25,745 nucleotides of DNA from contig DAOSMC010000005.1 of the NCBI GenBank assembly GCA_035369485.1, positions 1 through 25,745 on the forward strand, given 5' to 3'. Every line of letters starts with the position of its first letter. Positions within the stretch are counted from its first letter, which is position 1. Below are positions 6,293 through 14,245 of this stretch, one piece after another. The position numbers and the translations under genes were made by a program. The DNA is from JAQVHD01 sp035369485 (GTDB lineage Bacteria > Patescibacteriota > Minisyncoccia > UBA6257 > JAAZHW01). The notes below the pieces were generated by a model. That model did not search any database. It was not told the origin of the DNA and saw only the letters and a program-made list of their open reading frames with translations.

Positions 6293-8194
6293 ATGTTTCT
6301 AGTAAATGTCATCCCTATCGCCTATCTTCCTCGATCACAGAATAAAACTCTCGTTTATTTTTCTTCTCAAAGACAAGAGATCTATAGTTTAGTTTTTATT
6401 CCTTTTGGGCGTCGAAAAACTGAGGCTTTAGTTCTTTCTTGCGAAGAAATTCAATCAAAAATTGCTATTAAAAAAGCTGAATTTCAAATCAAACCCCTCG
6501 GAAAAACAATAAATCCCAACCCCATCATTCATCAAAAACAATGGGAGTTATTTGATTGGCTTTCCAATTATTATTTTAATCCCTTGGCCTCTCTTCTAAA
6601 ATACAGCTTGCCTTCTTTGAATCTACTAAAACAAATTAACATCAAAAACTCGCCTGCAGCGCCTGCTGATCAACTTTTAAAAAATAACCCGCCCCTTCTT
6701 CCTCAGGTTTTATTTAATGATGATTTTTTTCTATTAAAGCCCGCTATTCAACAAACATTAGATGACAATAAACAAGTTCTTTTCCTTTTTCCTAATCAAA
6801 TTAAGTTAGAATATTATTGGCAGCATTTTTCTGAATATCAAGAGCAAATTCTTATTTATGAAAATAAAAATACCAAAAAGTTTCCGAAAATTTATCAAGA
6901 AATTAATGATGGAAAAACTAAAATTATTTTTGGCAAACGGTCTGCTCTTTTTGTCCCTTTTTATAACTTGGGGCTAATTGTTGTTGTTGATGAACAAAGC
7001 GCCGGTCATGAAACAATTGAAACAAAAATTCATTACAACGCAAAACAAGCAGCTATAAAATTACAAAACCTCTGGCAAGCTCAACTCGTTTTTACTTCTT
7101 ATGCGCCTTCCGTAGAAACTACATTTAAAATCAACAATGGCAAATACCATTGTTTAAATCATCCTGTTATGCCCGATGCACAAAAAATTTCTATTATTCA
7201 TAAAGACGCTAAACAAAATAATATTTTTGCAGATCAAACTCAAACAATTCTCGAAAAAGCATTAAAAAACGAAAGCCGAACGTTGATTTTTAATAATCGT
7301 CGCGGCCATTCACCTGCTCTCGTTTGCCAAACTTGTGGATTTGTCTTCCAGTGCCCTCATTGTGATACAGCCCTTGTTTATCATAAAAATGACGTCAAAA
7401 CACTTACTTGTCATCATTGCGGTTATACTGAACTCGCTCCCAATTTTTGTCCCAACTGTCAAAGTTATCTCATTCAATTTCTTGGGATTGGCAACCAAAA
7501 AATAAATGAATACCTGAAACATTCTTTTCCTAATGTCAAAAGTGCTATTTTTGACTCCGATCATTTAAAAAATCTTCGGCAAGAAAAAGGACTATTTGAT
7601 GAGTTTATGAACAAAAAATTAGACGTTTTAATCGCGACGGAACTTTTCTCAAAATTTTTTGATTTCATCTCTTCGATTGACCTGATTATTATTCCTTCAA
7701 TTGAGCAAATGCTCGTTACGCCCGATTATAGGACTGAGGAGCGAATTAGAAATCTCTTGACAATTTTTTCTTTAAAATCAAAACGGGTATTAATTCAAAC
7801 ATTTGATCCAGCTAAAAAATGGCTAACCGAAATTTTAGAAAAAGATTTTTACGAGCGCCAAATTGAAATGCGCAAAAAAACATTTTATCCCCCCTTCAGC
7901 CAGATTATCAAAATAGAAATTGCCCACAAAAAACCGGCTCAATTATTAAAATTATCCGATTACACTTATAAACTGCTTGAAAAAAATCTTGCACGCCTCT
8001 TTAAACCCGACCATTATATTATTTCTCACCCTATTTCGCCTGTTGTTCCAAAAAAGAATAATATTTATTTTAAAAATATCTATTGGCGACTTATTGCTCA
8101 TCAAGAATCAAATATTTTACTTAAACGTAATGCTGTTTTAAAATTATTACCCGATGAAGTCAACGTTGAAATAGAACCATTTGATCTTTTTTAA
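6293..8194 (+). CDS. priA: PriA-like primosomal protein N' without helicase motifs
   Basis: PriA recognises stalled forks and reloads the replisome. The 633 residues (start at 6293; an upstream TTG at 6266 would translate the promoter) align with PriA from end to end: N-terminal 3'-DNA-binding domain, GKRSALFVPFYNLGLIVVVDE, NNRRGHSPALVC, GIGNQK and YPPF. All eight zinc-binding cysteines are kept (C345, C348, C354, C357, C373, C376, C386, C389). The ATPase is not: where PriA has GSGKT there is an LFNDDFFLLKPA-like stretch (about 140-151); DEEH is DEQS (233-236); GT-M--KGHDF has become ATELFSKFFDF; and the GRAGR of motif VI is missing. It is therefore predicted to be a pseudohelicase with a structural or DNA-binding role. 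A helicase-dead PriA has been reported in Deinococcus radiodurans. The frame is intact, so this is not simple decay. def follows with its own promoter inside the priA 3' end. Confidence 0.88.
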   Translation: MFLVNVIPIAYLPRSQNKTLVYFSSQRQEIYSLVFIPFGRRKTEALVLSCEEIQSKIAIKKAEFQIKPLGKTINPNPIIHQKQWELFDWLSNYYFNPLASLLKYSLPSLNLLKQINIKNSPAAPADQLLKNNPPLLPQVLFNDDFFLLKPAIQQTLDDNKQVLFLFPNQIKLEYYWQHFSEYQEQILIYENKNTKKFPKIYQEINDGKTKIIFGKRSALFVPFYNLGLIVVVDEQSAGHETIETKIHYNAKQAAIKLQNLWQAQLVFTSYAPSVETTFKINNGKYHCLNHPVMPDAQKISIIHKDAKQNNIFADQTQTILEKALKNESRTLIFNNRRGHSPALVCQTCGFVFQCPHCDTALVYHKNDVKTLTCHHCGYTELAPNFCPNCQSYLIQFLGIGNQKINEYLKHSFPNVKSAIFDSDHLKNLRQEKGLFDEFMNKKLDVLIATELFSKFFDFISSIDLIIIPSIEQMLVTPDYRTEERIRNLLTIFSLKSKRVLIQTFDPAKKWLTEILEKDFYERQIEMRKKTFYPPFSQIIKIEIAHKKPAQLLKLSDYTYKLLEKNLARLFKPDHYIISHPISPVVPKKNNIYFKNIYWRLIAHQESNILLKRNAVLKLLPDEVNVEIEPFDLF

Positions 8195-8201
8195 TTTTTG
8201 C

Positions 8202-8207
8202 TATACT
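8202..8207 (+). promoter_or_regulatory. -10 box of def-fmt
   Basis: TATACT lies seven bases before the def ATG at 8215; TTTGAT (8180-8185) with a 16-bp spacer is a possible -35, inside the end of priA. The geometry again predicts a leaderless mRNA. Confidence 0.55.
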
Positions 8208-8214
8208 CATAATA

Positions 8215-8694
8215 ATGAGAATATTATCAATTTTTGACAAACAAGACGAAGCATTTCTTCGCCAAAAAACACAAGAAGTAAAAGATCCGACTGATCCAGA
8301 AATCAGAAAATTAATTGAAACAATGAAAGACGCAATGAAAAAAAACAATGGCGTAGGATTGGCGGCTAATCAAATCGGCAAATCATGGCGTATTTTTATA
8401 GCTGAATATCAAAATCAGTTTTATGCTTTTATCAATCCAAGAATAATAAAACACTCGCGAAAAATAGTCCTCGGAGAAGAAGGATGTCTAAGCGTTCCTT
8501 ATATCGTAGGCATTGTTCCACGATATGAGAAAATTGTTATTGAGGGACGCGATCTAAATAATAACAAGATCAAGATTAAAGCATCAGGAACGCTGGCGCG
8601 TATTTTTCAACATGAAAACGACCATCTTGACGGTATTATTTTTATTGATAAAGCAAAAGAACTTTATCAAGTGAAATCAGCAAAAAATGACTAA
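8215..8694 (+). CDS. def: peptide deformylase
   Basis: Metalloenzyme that removes the formyl group from the N-terminal Met of new proteins. In 159 residues all three family motifs are present: GVGLAANQ (46-53), EGCLS (89-93, metal ligand C91) and HENDH (133-137, ligands H133 and H137, catalytic E134). The length is a little short of the 165-170 residues common in bacteria because the C-terminal helix is brief. It overlaps fmt by 8 bp, so the two enzymes that add and remove the formyl group are co-expressed. Confidence 0.97.
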   Translation: MRILSIFDKQDEAFLRQKTQEVKDPTDPEIRKLIETMKDAMKKNNGVGLAANQIGKSWRIFIAEYQNQFYAFINPRIIKHSRKIVLGEEGCLSVPYIVGIVPRYEKIVIEGRDLNNNKIKIKASGTLARIFQHENDHLDGIIFIDKAKELYQVKSAKND

Positions 8695-9634
8695 AAATGA
8701 AGTAAAAATTGTCTTTTGGGGAACGCCCTACTTTGCCGCTCGTATTCTAGAGGGGCTAATTTCTGCTCATTTTTGCCCTATTTTAGTGGTTACAGCTCCA
8801 GATAAGGTAAAAGGCCGAGGTTTACAAAAAACCCCCTCAGAAGTCAAAAAAATCGCTAAAAAATGGGGTTTAGAGGTGGTTGAACCAGCCAAATTGCGGC
8901 AAAATGAGGCTTTTTTACAACAACTTCGACAATTAGATCCCGATCTTTTTATTGTGGCGGCTTACGGTAAAATTATTCCAGCTGAATATTTAAGCATCCC
9001 CCAAAAAGGCGCTTTAAATATTCACCCTTCTCTTTTACCACGATGGCGTGGCCCCTCTCCCCTTCAAGCAACCATTCTAGCGGGCGATACTGAAACAGGT
9101 GTTTCTATTATTTTAATGGATGAAGAAATGGATCACGGACCCATTATCAAAAACTCAAAACTCAACTCTCCAATTGCAAAATTAACTTACAGACAATTAG
9201 AAGAAAAATGCATCGAGGAAGCAATCAAATTATTAATTGAAATATTACCTCAATGGTTAAACGGGGAAATCAACCCCATTCCTCAAGATCACGAGAAAGC
9301 AACTTATTGCAAAATAATCAAAAAAGAAGATGGACTGACAGATTTTAATGAGCCAGCTGAATTAATTGAAAGAAAAATCCGTGCTTTCGAAGTATGGCCC
9401 AATGTTTATTTCGAACGCAACGGAAAAACATATAAGATTTTGGAGGCTGATATTTTTAAAGATGAAAATATTCTCAAAAATAAAACACTTGGCGAATTTT
9501 TCTGTCTGAATAAACAACTCATTGTTAAATGCGCTGATAATGGCTTACTTATAAAAAAAATCCAACCCGAAAACAAAAAACCGCTTGATGGCTATGCTTT
9601 TTGGTGCGGCTACCAAAACAAAATAGCAAAATAA
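8687..9634 (+). CDS. fmt: methionyl-tRNA formyltransferase
   Basis: Transfers a formyl group from 10-formyl-tetrahydrofolate to initiator Met-tRNA. The 315-residue protein has the usual two domains: an N-terminal formyltransferase fold with PDKVKGRG (38-45) and the catalytic residues N111, H113 (NIHPSLLPRWRG) and D149, and a C-terminal OB-like tRNA-binding domain from about residue 205 (YCKIIKKEDGLTDF, IRAFEVWPN). Its start overlaps the end of def by 8 bp, and no separate ribosome site is evident. A terminator follows. Confidence 0.97.
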   Translation: MTKNEVKIVFWGTPYFAARILEGLISAHFCPILVVTAPDKVKGRGLQKTPSEVKKIAKKWGLEVVEPAKLRQNEAFLQQLRQLDPDLFIVAAYGKIIPAEYLSIPQKGALNIHPSLLPRWRGPSPLQATILAGDTETGVSIILMDEEMDHGPIIKNSKLNSPIAKLTYRQLEEKCIEEAIKLLIEILPQWLNGEINPIPQDHEKATYCKIIKKEDGLTDFNEPAELIERKIRAFEVWPNVYFERNGKTYKILEADIFKDENILKNKTLGEFFCLNKQLIVKCADNGLLIKKIQPENKKPLDGYAFWCGYQNKIAK

Positions 9635-9662
9635 AGAAAAGAAATAAAAAATGAACAATAAA

Positions 9663-9697
9663 AAATGGGAAGTTATAAAACTTCCCATTTAATTTTC
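9663..9697. terminator. bidirectional terminator after fmt
   Basis: A 12-bp stem, AAATGGGAAGTT (9663-9674) with its complement (9679-9690) and loop ATAA, is followed by a T-rich stretch on the plus strand and by a run of As and Ts on the other. It lies between convergent fmt and the 72-aa gene and can serve both. Confidence 0.75.
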
Positions 9698-9709
9698 TTA
9701 AATTAAAAA

Positions 9710-9928
9710 TTAAAATTTATTGAAAATAACGGCGGCGCGAGCATAAGCTTCGCGCAAAGCTTCTGCGGGAATGTCTTTTTTACTCAGATCAGGATTTTCA
9801 ATGATAATACTATCTCTAGCCCAATATTTTAATTTGGGCTGCTTCTTGCCATTTTTGGTTGGAACAGGAACAAACCACAAAACAAAACTGCCTATCCTAA
9901 AACGTATTTCCTCAATTTGAGGTTTCAC
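9710..9928 (-). CDS. hypothetical 72-aa protein, coupled to the zinc-ribbon gene
   Basis: I do not recognise this protein. It starts with GTG (9926-9928), chosen because AAAGGAGGTCAAG directly precedes it and because the GTGA overlaps the TGA stop of the upstream gene, a standard arrangement for translational coupling. The protein has a beta-rich start with a hydrophobic FVLWFVPVP stretch (about 15-22), a basic middle, and an amphipathic Ala-rich helix at the C-terminus (PAEALREAYARAAVIF). It has no Cys and no signal peptide. Confidence 0.7.
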   Translation of the reverse strand: MKPQIEEIRFRIGSFVLWFVPVPTKNGKKQPKLKYWARDSIIIENPDLSKKDIPAEALREAYARAAVIFNKF

Positions 9929-10107
9929 CTTGACCTCCTTTCATAAATTCGGCGATAACATTTCTCACAGAGCTGACCGGCTCCTTCAACATAATACTTC
10001 CTTAAATTAACATGGGTTTCTTTTGAGTACTCCGTCTCAGCACCACATGAGACACAACAATCCTTTTTTTCCCTCTTCCTATTTTCCCTCTTAAATTTTC
10101 TAAACAT
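9925..10107 (-). CDS. 60-aa zinc-ribbon protein
   Basis: Small basic protein (many Arg and Lys) with a four-cysteine zinc site: C18-x2-C21 and C47-x2-C50, with a further C17. The family is not known to me; such ribbons often bind nucleic acid or ribosomal components. The ATG at 10105-10107 is preceded by AAGGAGGG at good spacing, and a promoter lies about 36 nt further up. Its 3' end encodes the Shine-Dalgarno of the next gene (codons for E-R-R-S), so the two genes form a coupled pair. Confidence 0.75.
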   Translation of the reverse strand: MFRKFKRENRKREKKDCCVSCGAETEYSKETHVNLRKYYVEGAGQLCEKCYRRIYERRSR

Positions 10108-10149
10108 TTTTCCCTCCTTAAAGAAAAATTTTTAAATTCTCTAGTTATA

Positions 10150-10178
10150 AGAATAATCAAAAAATATTAGTTTGTCAA
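10150..10178 (-). promoter_or_regulatory. promoter of the zinc-ribbon pair
   Basis: On the minus strand there is a consensus TTGACA (10173-10178), a 17-bp spacer and TATTCT (10150-10155). The expected leader is about 36 nt and carries the AAGGAGGG ribosome site before the ATG at 10107. Confidence 0.75.
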
Positions 10179-10223
10179 GAAAAATAATAAAATTTTTTCG
10201 TTATTTCAAAGATAAAAGCAAAA

Positions 10224-10270
10224 GAGGCAGCTGAGCGAAATTTTTAATAAAAATTTCGCTCAGCTACCTC
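10224..10270 (-). terminator. terminator of the scpA-scpB-dacA-mraY operon
   Basis: A 22-bp stem with one mismatch (10224-10245 with 10249-10270) and a 3-nt loop lies 23 bp after the mraY stop. On the minus strand it is followed by a T-rich run. Confidence 0.85.
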
Positions 10271-10292
10271 GGCTTTATATTTTGTGCTTAAT

Positions 10293-11345
10293 TTAAAGGA
10301 TTTTATCAATAAAGAAAATTACTAATCCAAAAACTGTGGAAATAGCAGAAATAATCCAAAATCGCATGGTAATTTTTTCTTCCGGCCAACCAATGGCCTC
10401 AAAATGATGGTGAATGGGTGAAGAAAGAAAAACTTTCTTTTTTCTAAATTTTTTACTGATCAGTTGCACAACGACTGAAAGCGTTTCTACTAAAGGAATA
10501 AAAGCAAAAAAGGGAAGAAGAAAAGCTGTGTTTGTATACATCGCTAAAACGCCCAAAGTAATCCCTAAAGCCATTGAACCTGTATCGCCCATAAAAAAAC
10601 GCGCTGGATGGATATTGAACCACAAAAAAGCCAACAGCGCTCCCAAAATAACGCCAATAAAAGTAGCCAAATCAAAACGACCTTGAACAAAAGAAACTAC
10701 GGCCATTGCCAAATAAGCAAAAAGCATAACACCACCCGCTAGTCCATCTTCTCCGTCTGTTAAATTAGTAGCATGAGCTGTACCTGCAACAACAAAAATG
10801 AAAAATAAAATATACCATGGCCCCAAAGAAATATCTCCCAAAAATGGAATATGTATCACATCCCAATTAAGTTTAAAATAGAACCAGGAAGCGCCTACCA
10901 AAGCAATGATAAAATAAAGAATTAATTTTTGCTTAACACTCAACCCCCCGCCCTTCGGGCCTCTTTTTAAAACACCTAAAATATCATCGGCCAATCCAAT
11001 CAAAGCTGCGCCAATTAAAGAAAAAAGTGGTAAGTAAGTTTGGGCTCGGCTAACAAAATTAAAATAATCAAAAACCTGATCAAAAATTTTACTTAAAAGA
11101 AAAACTATTAAAGCAATAATGGCAGTGGTAAACCATATTAAAATACCACCCATAGTTGGCGTTCCTTCTTTTTTCTGATGAAAACTAGCAAAAACAGGCG
11201 CTCCTTCTGCTCTAATCTGCTTGCCGACGTTATATTTCGATAAAATTTTTAACAGAACCGGCGTGAGTAATAACGCTAAAACAAACGAAACGGTCGTTAG
11301 AATAAAAAGGCGTGATAATTGCAAAATAATTAGTTCAAAAGACAT
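10293..11345 (-). CDS. mraY: phospho-N-acetylmuramoyl-pentapeptide transferase
   Basis: Integral membrane enzyme that moves phospho-MurNAc-pentapeptide from UDP onto undecaprenyl phosphate to give lipid I. The 350 residues show about ten hydrophobic helices and the expected active-site motifs: D120-D121 in GLADDI, NLTDG (194-198, D197), GDTGS (253-257, D254) and HHH (312-314) in PIHHHFE. The common NLTDGLDGL motif reads NLTDGEDGL here, with Glu in place of Leu at 199. It overlaps dacA by 11 bp. Placement with scpAB and dacA, away from the mraZ cluster some 8 kb along the same strand, is the unusual point. Confidence 0.97.
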   Translation of the reverse strand: MSFELIILQLSRLFILTTVSFVLALLLTPVLLKILSKYNVGKQIRAEGAPVFASFHQKKEGTPTMGGILIWFTTAIIALIVFLLSKIFDQVFDYFNFVSRAQTYLPLFSLIGAALIGLADDILGVLKRGPKGGGLSVKQKLILYFIIALVGASWFYFKLNWDVIHIPFLGDISLGPWYILFFIFVVAGTAHATNLTDGEDGLAGGVMLFAYLAMAVVSFVQGRFDLATFIGVILGALLAFLWFNIHPARFFMGDTGSMALGITLGVLAMYTNTAFLLPFFAFIPLVETLSVVVQLISKKFRKKKVFLSSPIHHHFEAIGWPEEKITMRFWIISAISTVFGLVIFFIDKIL

Positions 11346-12327
11346 AGGCTTTATTTAACCAGCGCAAAAGTGTTTCTATATCATTATAACGATCGGGCGT
11401 CTTTAAAACAACTACTAAAATTCGACGCGGCGATTCATTGCTGCGCTGACTCGGAACAAGAAAAACACCGCAAAACGTTTGCCAAGCCTCATCGGTAAAT
11501 CCTGTTTTACCGCCAGCATAAACAACGTTTAATTCATCTAAAAATTTTGGATTGTGAGCGATTAAATTGATATTGAATAAATTATGCTCTACTGTTGCGC
11601 TTTTATCTTGTTGTTCATAAACCCCTTGAATTTTGGTTTCGGCAGTTTTGGAAATGATTAATAAATTAGGATATTCATTAACAATATAGCGCATCAGTTT
11701 TTTAAGATCAGAAGGTGTTGATTGATTGAGAAAACTTAAACCAGTTGGTTCAACAAATGTTGTCTGAGTCATTCCTAATTGCTTTGCCATGTCATTCATT
11801 AAACCTACAAATCGATCCTCCCCCATATGTAAAGATAAGGCTTTAGCGGCTTTATTTGAAGAAATAATTAAAAGCGACTGGATTAAATCATTAACCGTTA
11901 GCCGCTCTTGTTGATAAAAAATATCGGGATCACCATCGATATTTAAAGCTTCTTCAGAAATTACCACTTCTTCATTGGATGGCAAATATTTTTCTGCAAT
12001 CAAAGCAGTCATTAATTTTGTTAATGAAGCAATCGGTCTTCGCAAATTGGGTTGTTTTTGATAAAATATAAAATCAGAGTCTAAATCAACAACCAGAGCC
12101 CCCTCGGCTTGAACCAAAGGGTCATCTTGCGTATCCCAATTGCGAAAAGGATAAGTAATAGCTGAAGGATTAGAACGAACGCTATATTGTTCTAAAAACA
12201 GACTTCCATTAGTGCGGAAGTTTTCATTAATAAAAAAACGGGCATACAACCAGCTACCGCCAAAACCAATTCCAACGCCCACCAAAACAATGATCATAAT
12301 TTTAATAATTTTTTTAAATACTTCCAT
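11335..12327 (-). CDS. dacA: D-alanyl-D-alanine carboxypeptidase (S11 family), N-terminally anchored
   Basis: Low-molecular-weight penicillin-binding protein that removes the terminal D-Ala from peptidoglycan stems. The 330 residues contain an N-terminal membrane anchor (about 9-29) and the S11 catalytic motifs S101-L-T-K104, S156-S-N158 and K274-T-G276. It lacks the separate C-terminal beta domain and amphipathic anchor of E. coli PBP5 and appears to be held by its N-terminus instead. It begins 2 bp after scpB and overlaps mraY by 11 bp, so it is translated within the four-gene operon. Confidence 0.93.
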   Translation of the reverse strand: MEVFKKIIKIMIIVLVGVGIGFGGSWLYARFFINENFRTNGSLFLEQYSVRSNPSAITYPFRNWDTQDDPLVQAEGALVVDLDSDFIFYQKQPNLRRPIASLTKLMTALIAEKYLPSNEEVVISEEALNIDGDPDIFYQQERLTVNDLIQSLLIISSNKAAKALSLHMGEDRFVGLMNDMAKQLGMTQTTFVEPTGLSFLNQSTPSDLKKLMRYIVNEYPNLLIISKTAETKIQGVYEQQDKSATVEHNLFNINLIAHNPKFLDELNVVYAGGKTGFTDEAWQTFCGVFLVPSQRSNESPRRILVVVLKTPDRYNDIETLLRWLNKAYVF

Positions 12328-12329
12328 GA

Positions 12330-12848
12330 TTATAAATTATGATATTTTTCATAATCGGGCAAAGCCTCTATTTTTTCTAATCCCATTTTTCTTAAAAAAT
12401 CAAAGCTGACTTTATACACAAAGGCGTTTGCTCGATGTGGATCAATTTCTCGAGTAATTAAACCGCGGATCAATAAATTTCTTAAAATATAAGAAGAATT
12501 AACGCCTCGGATATTATCAATTTCGGCTCGACTAATTGGCCCTTTATAAGCAATAATAGAAAGAGTTTCTAAGGCGGCAGGCGTAAGATCTTCTTTTAAA
12601 ATTTTCTGAAGAAATTTTTCAATTGATTCTCTTAAATCAGGTGCTGTTGTTAACTGAACTTGTTCATCAAAAATAACCAACGACAATCCCCTTCGATTGT
12701 TTTGATATTCATTTTGCATTACTTGAACGGTTTTTTTAATTTCTTCCAATGGAATCTCTAAAGTATCGGCTAATTTTTGAAAAGTTACCGGTTCACCGGC
12801 AATAAATAAAATAGCCTCTATTTTTCGTGCTAATTCTTCACTGTTCAT
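12330..12848 (-). CDS. scpB: segregation and condensation protein B
   Basis: Winged-helix partner of ScpA in the SMC condensin complex. I place the start at the ATG 12846-12848 (MNSEELARKIEAILF), giving 172 residues and an 11-bp overlap with scpA; the frame stays open to 12905 but the extra 19 residues lie wholly inside scpA and are not family-like. Typical features are the IEAILFIAGEPV opening, LTPAALETLSIIAYKGPISRAEI in the second winged helix, and RGLITREIDP. The stop is 2 bp from dacA. Confidence 0.93.
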   Translation of the reverse strand: MNSEELARKIEAILFIAGEPVTFQKLADTLEIPLEEIKKTVQVMQNEYQNNRRGLSLVIFDEQVQLTTAPDLRESIEKFLQKILKEDLTPAALETLSIIAYKGPISRAEIDNIRGVNSSYILRNLLIRGLITREIDPHRANAFVYKVSFDFLRKMGLEKIEALPDYEKYHNL

Positions 12849-13572
12849 AATGATGAGATTGTTTAATGGTAATTTTAATTTCGCCAAAATTTTCCTGCTG
12901 ATCAATAATAATTAGTTGTTCTTTAAACATTTGCAAAACGGCTAAAAAAGTAACAATAACTTCTATCTTTTCTTTGACGGATACTAATTGATTAAATTCA
13001 GACGATGTTCGTTCTGTTAAAATTTTAAGAATGTTTTTAATTTTCTCCTCTATCTTAATAACTTTTTTTATTTTTTCAATTGTTGTTTCGCCCAAACTGC
13101 TAAATTCCTGCCAAATTTTTACAAAAGAATTGTAAAGCATTTGAGGAGTGCAGTTTTCGGGCGGATAAAAAATTGGTGATTGATTAACTAAAAATTCTCG
13201 AGCAAACATTTGCTGCTGAGTAAAATTTTCTTTTATAAATTGAGAGGCATTTTTAAATAAGCGGTATATCTCCAAACGTTCGGTTAAATCTTTTATTTCT
13301 ATTTCTTCTTCAGGACTTAACTCTAATGTTGGCAACAGACTCTTTGATTTAATTAAAATCAGTTTTGCGGCTATAACTAAAAAGTCCGCTAAAATATCAG
13401 GTGAAGATTGCTTTAAATCGCCTACATAATTTAAAAAAGCATCTGTTACCTGCGCAAGACTAATTTCAGTAATTTCCATCTTTCTTTCTTCAATTAAACT
13501 CAAAAGCACATCAAGCGGTCCACTAAATTTCTCTTGCTGAATTTCTAATTGATTAATTTTTTGCTGATTCAT
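12838..13572 (-). CDS. scpA: segregation and condensation protein A
   Basis: Kleisin subunit that bridges the SMC heads. The 244 residues begin with the ScpA signature FSGPLDVLLSLIEERKMEITEISLAQVT, continue with DFLVIAAKLILIKSKSLLP, and end with a C-terminal winged helix (VIVTFLAVLQMFKEQLI). It is the first gene of the operon. Upstream, a TAAAAT about 11 bases before the ATG is a possible -10 box, again with a very short leader. The promoter region is shared with the divergent Cys-rich gene at 13648. Confidence 0.95.
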   Translation of the reverse strand: MNQQKINQLEIQQEKFSGPLDVLLSLIEERKMEITEISLAQVTDAFLNYVGDLKQSSPDILADFLVIAAKLILIKSKSLLPTLELSPEEEIEIKDLTERLEIYRLFKNASQFIKENFTQQQMFAREFLVNQSPIFYPPENCTPQMLYNSFVKIWQEFSSLGETTIEKIKKVIKIEEKIKNILKILTERTSSEFNQLVSVKEKIEVIVTFLAVLQMFKEQLIIIDQQENFGEIKITIKQSHHYEQ

Positions 13573-13576
13573 AATC

Positions 13577-13605
13577 TTGCTTTATTTTAAATTCTAAATT
13601 ATAAT
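13577..13605 (+). promoter_or_regulatory. promoter of the Cys-rich gene
   Basis: TTGCTT (13577-13582), a 17-bp spacer and a perfect TATAAT (13600-13605). The expected start near 13612 gives a leader of about 36 nt that holds AAAGGAGGTG just before the ATG at 13648. Confidence 0.65.
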
Positions 13606-13647
13606 CCAAATAGTGCTTATTAACATTTTATTAAAAGGAGGTGTAAA

Positions 13648-14004
13648 ATGGCAATAAGGTATGGCCGAAAAAATTGTCATCATGAATGGGCTATAAGAGC
13701 AGATGGTTACGAAGAAGGTTGCGCGCCAATTATCTGCATTAAATGTGGGGCTTTTGGTTGTTTGTGTGATGCCCGCAGGGAATTTAGGAAGTGGTATTTT
13801 ATAAAAAAGATGGGAATTCCCGCTAGTCTTTATAATCGCTTACAATTTTCTATGATAATACCAGATGATTATAAAGCAAGACAAAAAGAACAGAAATTAT
13901 TCGATCTCATATTTAGCCGGAAGTACAATAGTACTGATAATATTAATCAAAAGTGGAAAAACCCTTACGTAAAAAAATTGAAAACAGAAAAGAACAAAAA
14001 ATAA
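13648..14004 (+). CDS. hypothetical 118-aa Cys/His-rich protein
   Basis: I do not recognise the family. The N-terminal 40 residues hold a likely metal site: C10-H11-H12, C25, C30-x2-C33, C38-x-C40. The rest is basic and aromatic (EFRKWYFIKKMG, PDDYKARQKEQKL) and ends in a Lys/Asn-rich tail. The start is fixed by a strong AGGAGGT eight bases upstream. It stands alone, with its own promoter and terminator, between the divergent scpA operon and the SET remnant. Nucleic-acid or ribosome binding would fit its composition, but this is inference. Confidence 0.75.
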   Translation: MAIRYGRKNCHHEWAIRADGYEEGCAPIICIKCGAFGCLCDARREFRKWYFIKKMGIPASLYNRLQFSMIIPDDYKARQKEQKLFDLIFSRKYNSTDNINQKWKNPYVKKLKTEKNKK

Positions 14005-14015
14005 AATAATTTATT

Positions 14016-14049
14016 ATGTCGCTTCGTTAAAGACGGAGCGACATTTTTA
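14016..14049 (+). terminator. terminator of the Cys-rich gene
   Basis: A 12-bp stem starting ATGTCGCTTCGT (14016-14027) pairs with ACGGAGCGACAT (14033-14044) with one G-T pair and is followed by five Ts. The next 160 bases, 14050-14208, are AT-rich and I see no gene in them. Confidence 0.85.
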
Positions 14050-14208
14050 TTTTAACAAAATTTTTATTTGTTGTGAATGCTTAGTATTATTCTACTTGAT
14101 GTATTTCTACTGGACGAGCGATGAATAATAAAAGGTTTCAACTATTTTTTTCAATTCAATGCCTGTAATAATTAAGGAATAATAATGCATAAATAATAAA
14201 GGTAAATT

Positions 14209-14239
14209 AAAAACCGCATGGTTTTACACTGCGGTTTTT
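14209..14239 (-). terminator. terminator downstream of secA and the SET remnant
   Basis: AAAAACCGCA (14209-14218) pairs with TGCGGTTTTT (14230-14239) around an 11-base loop. On the minus strand it ends in a T-run and lies just after the SET fragment stop. Confidence 0.75.
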
Positions 14240-14245
14240 TGTCCC

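Noticed and set aside
9925..10107. Ribosomal protein bL33 or bL36 or similar zinc-ribbon r-protein
   Set aside because: The Cys spacing and the sequence between the pairs do not match those families.
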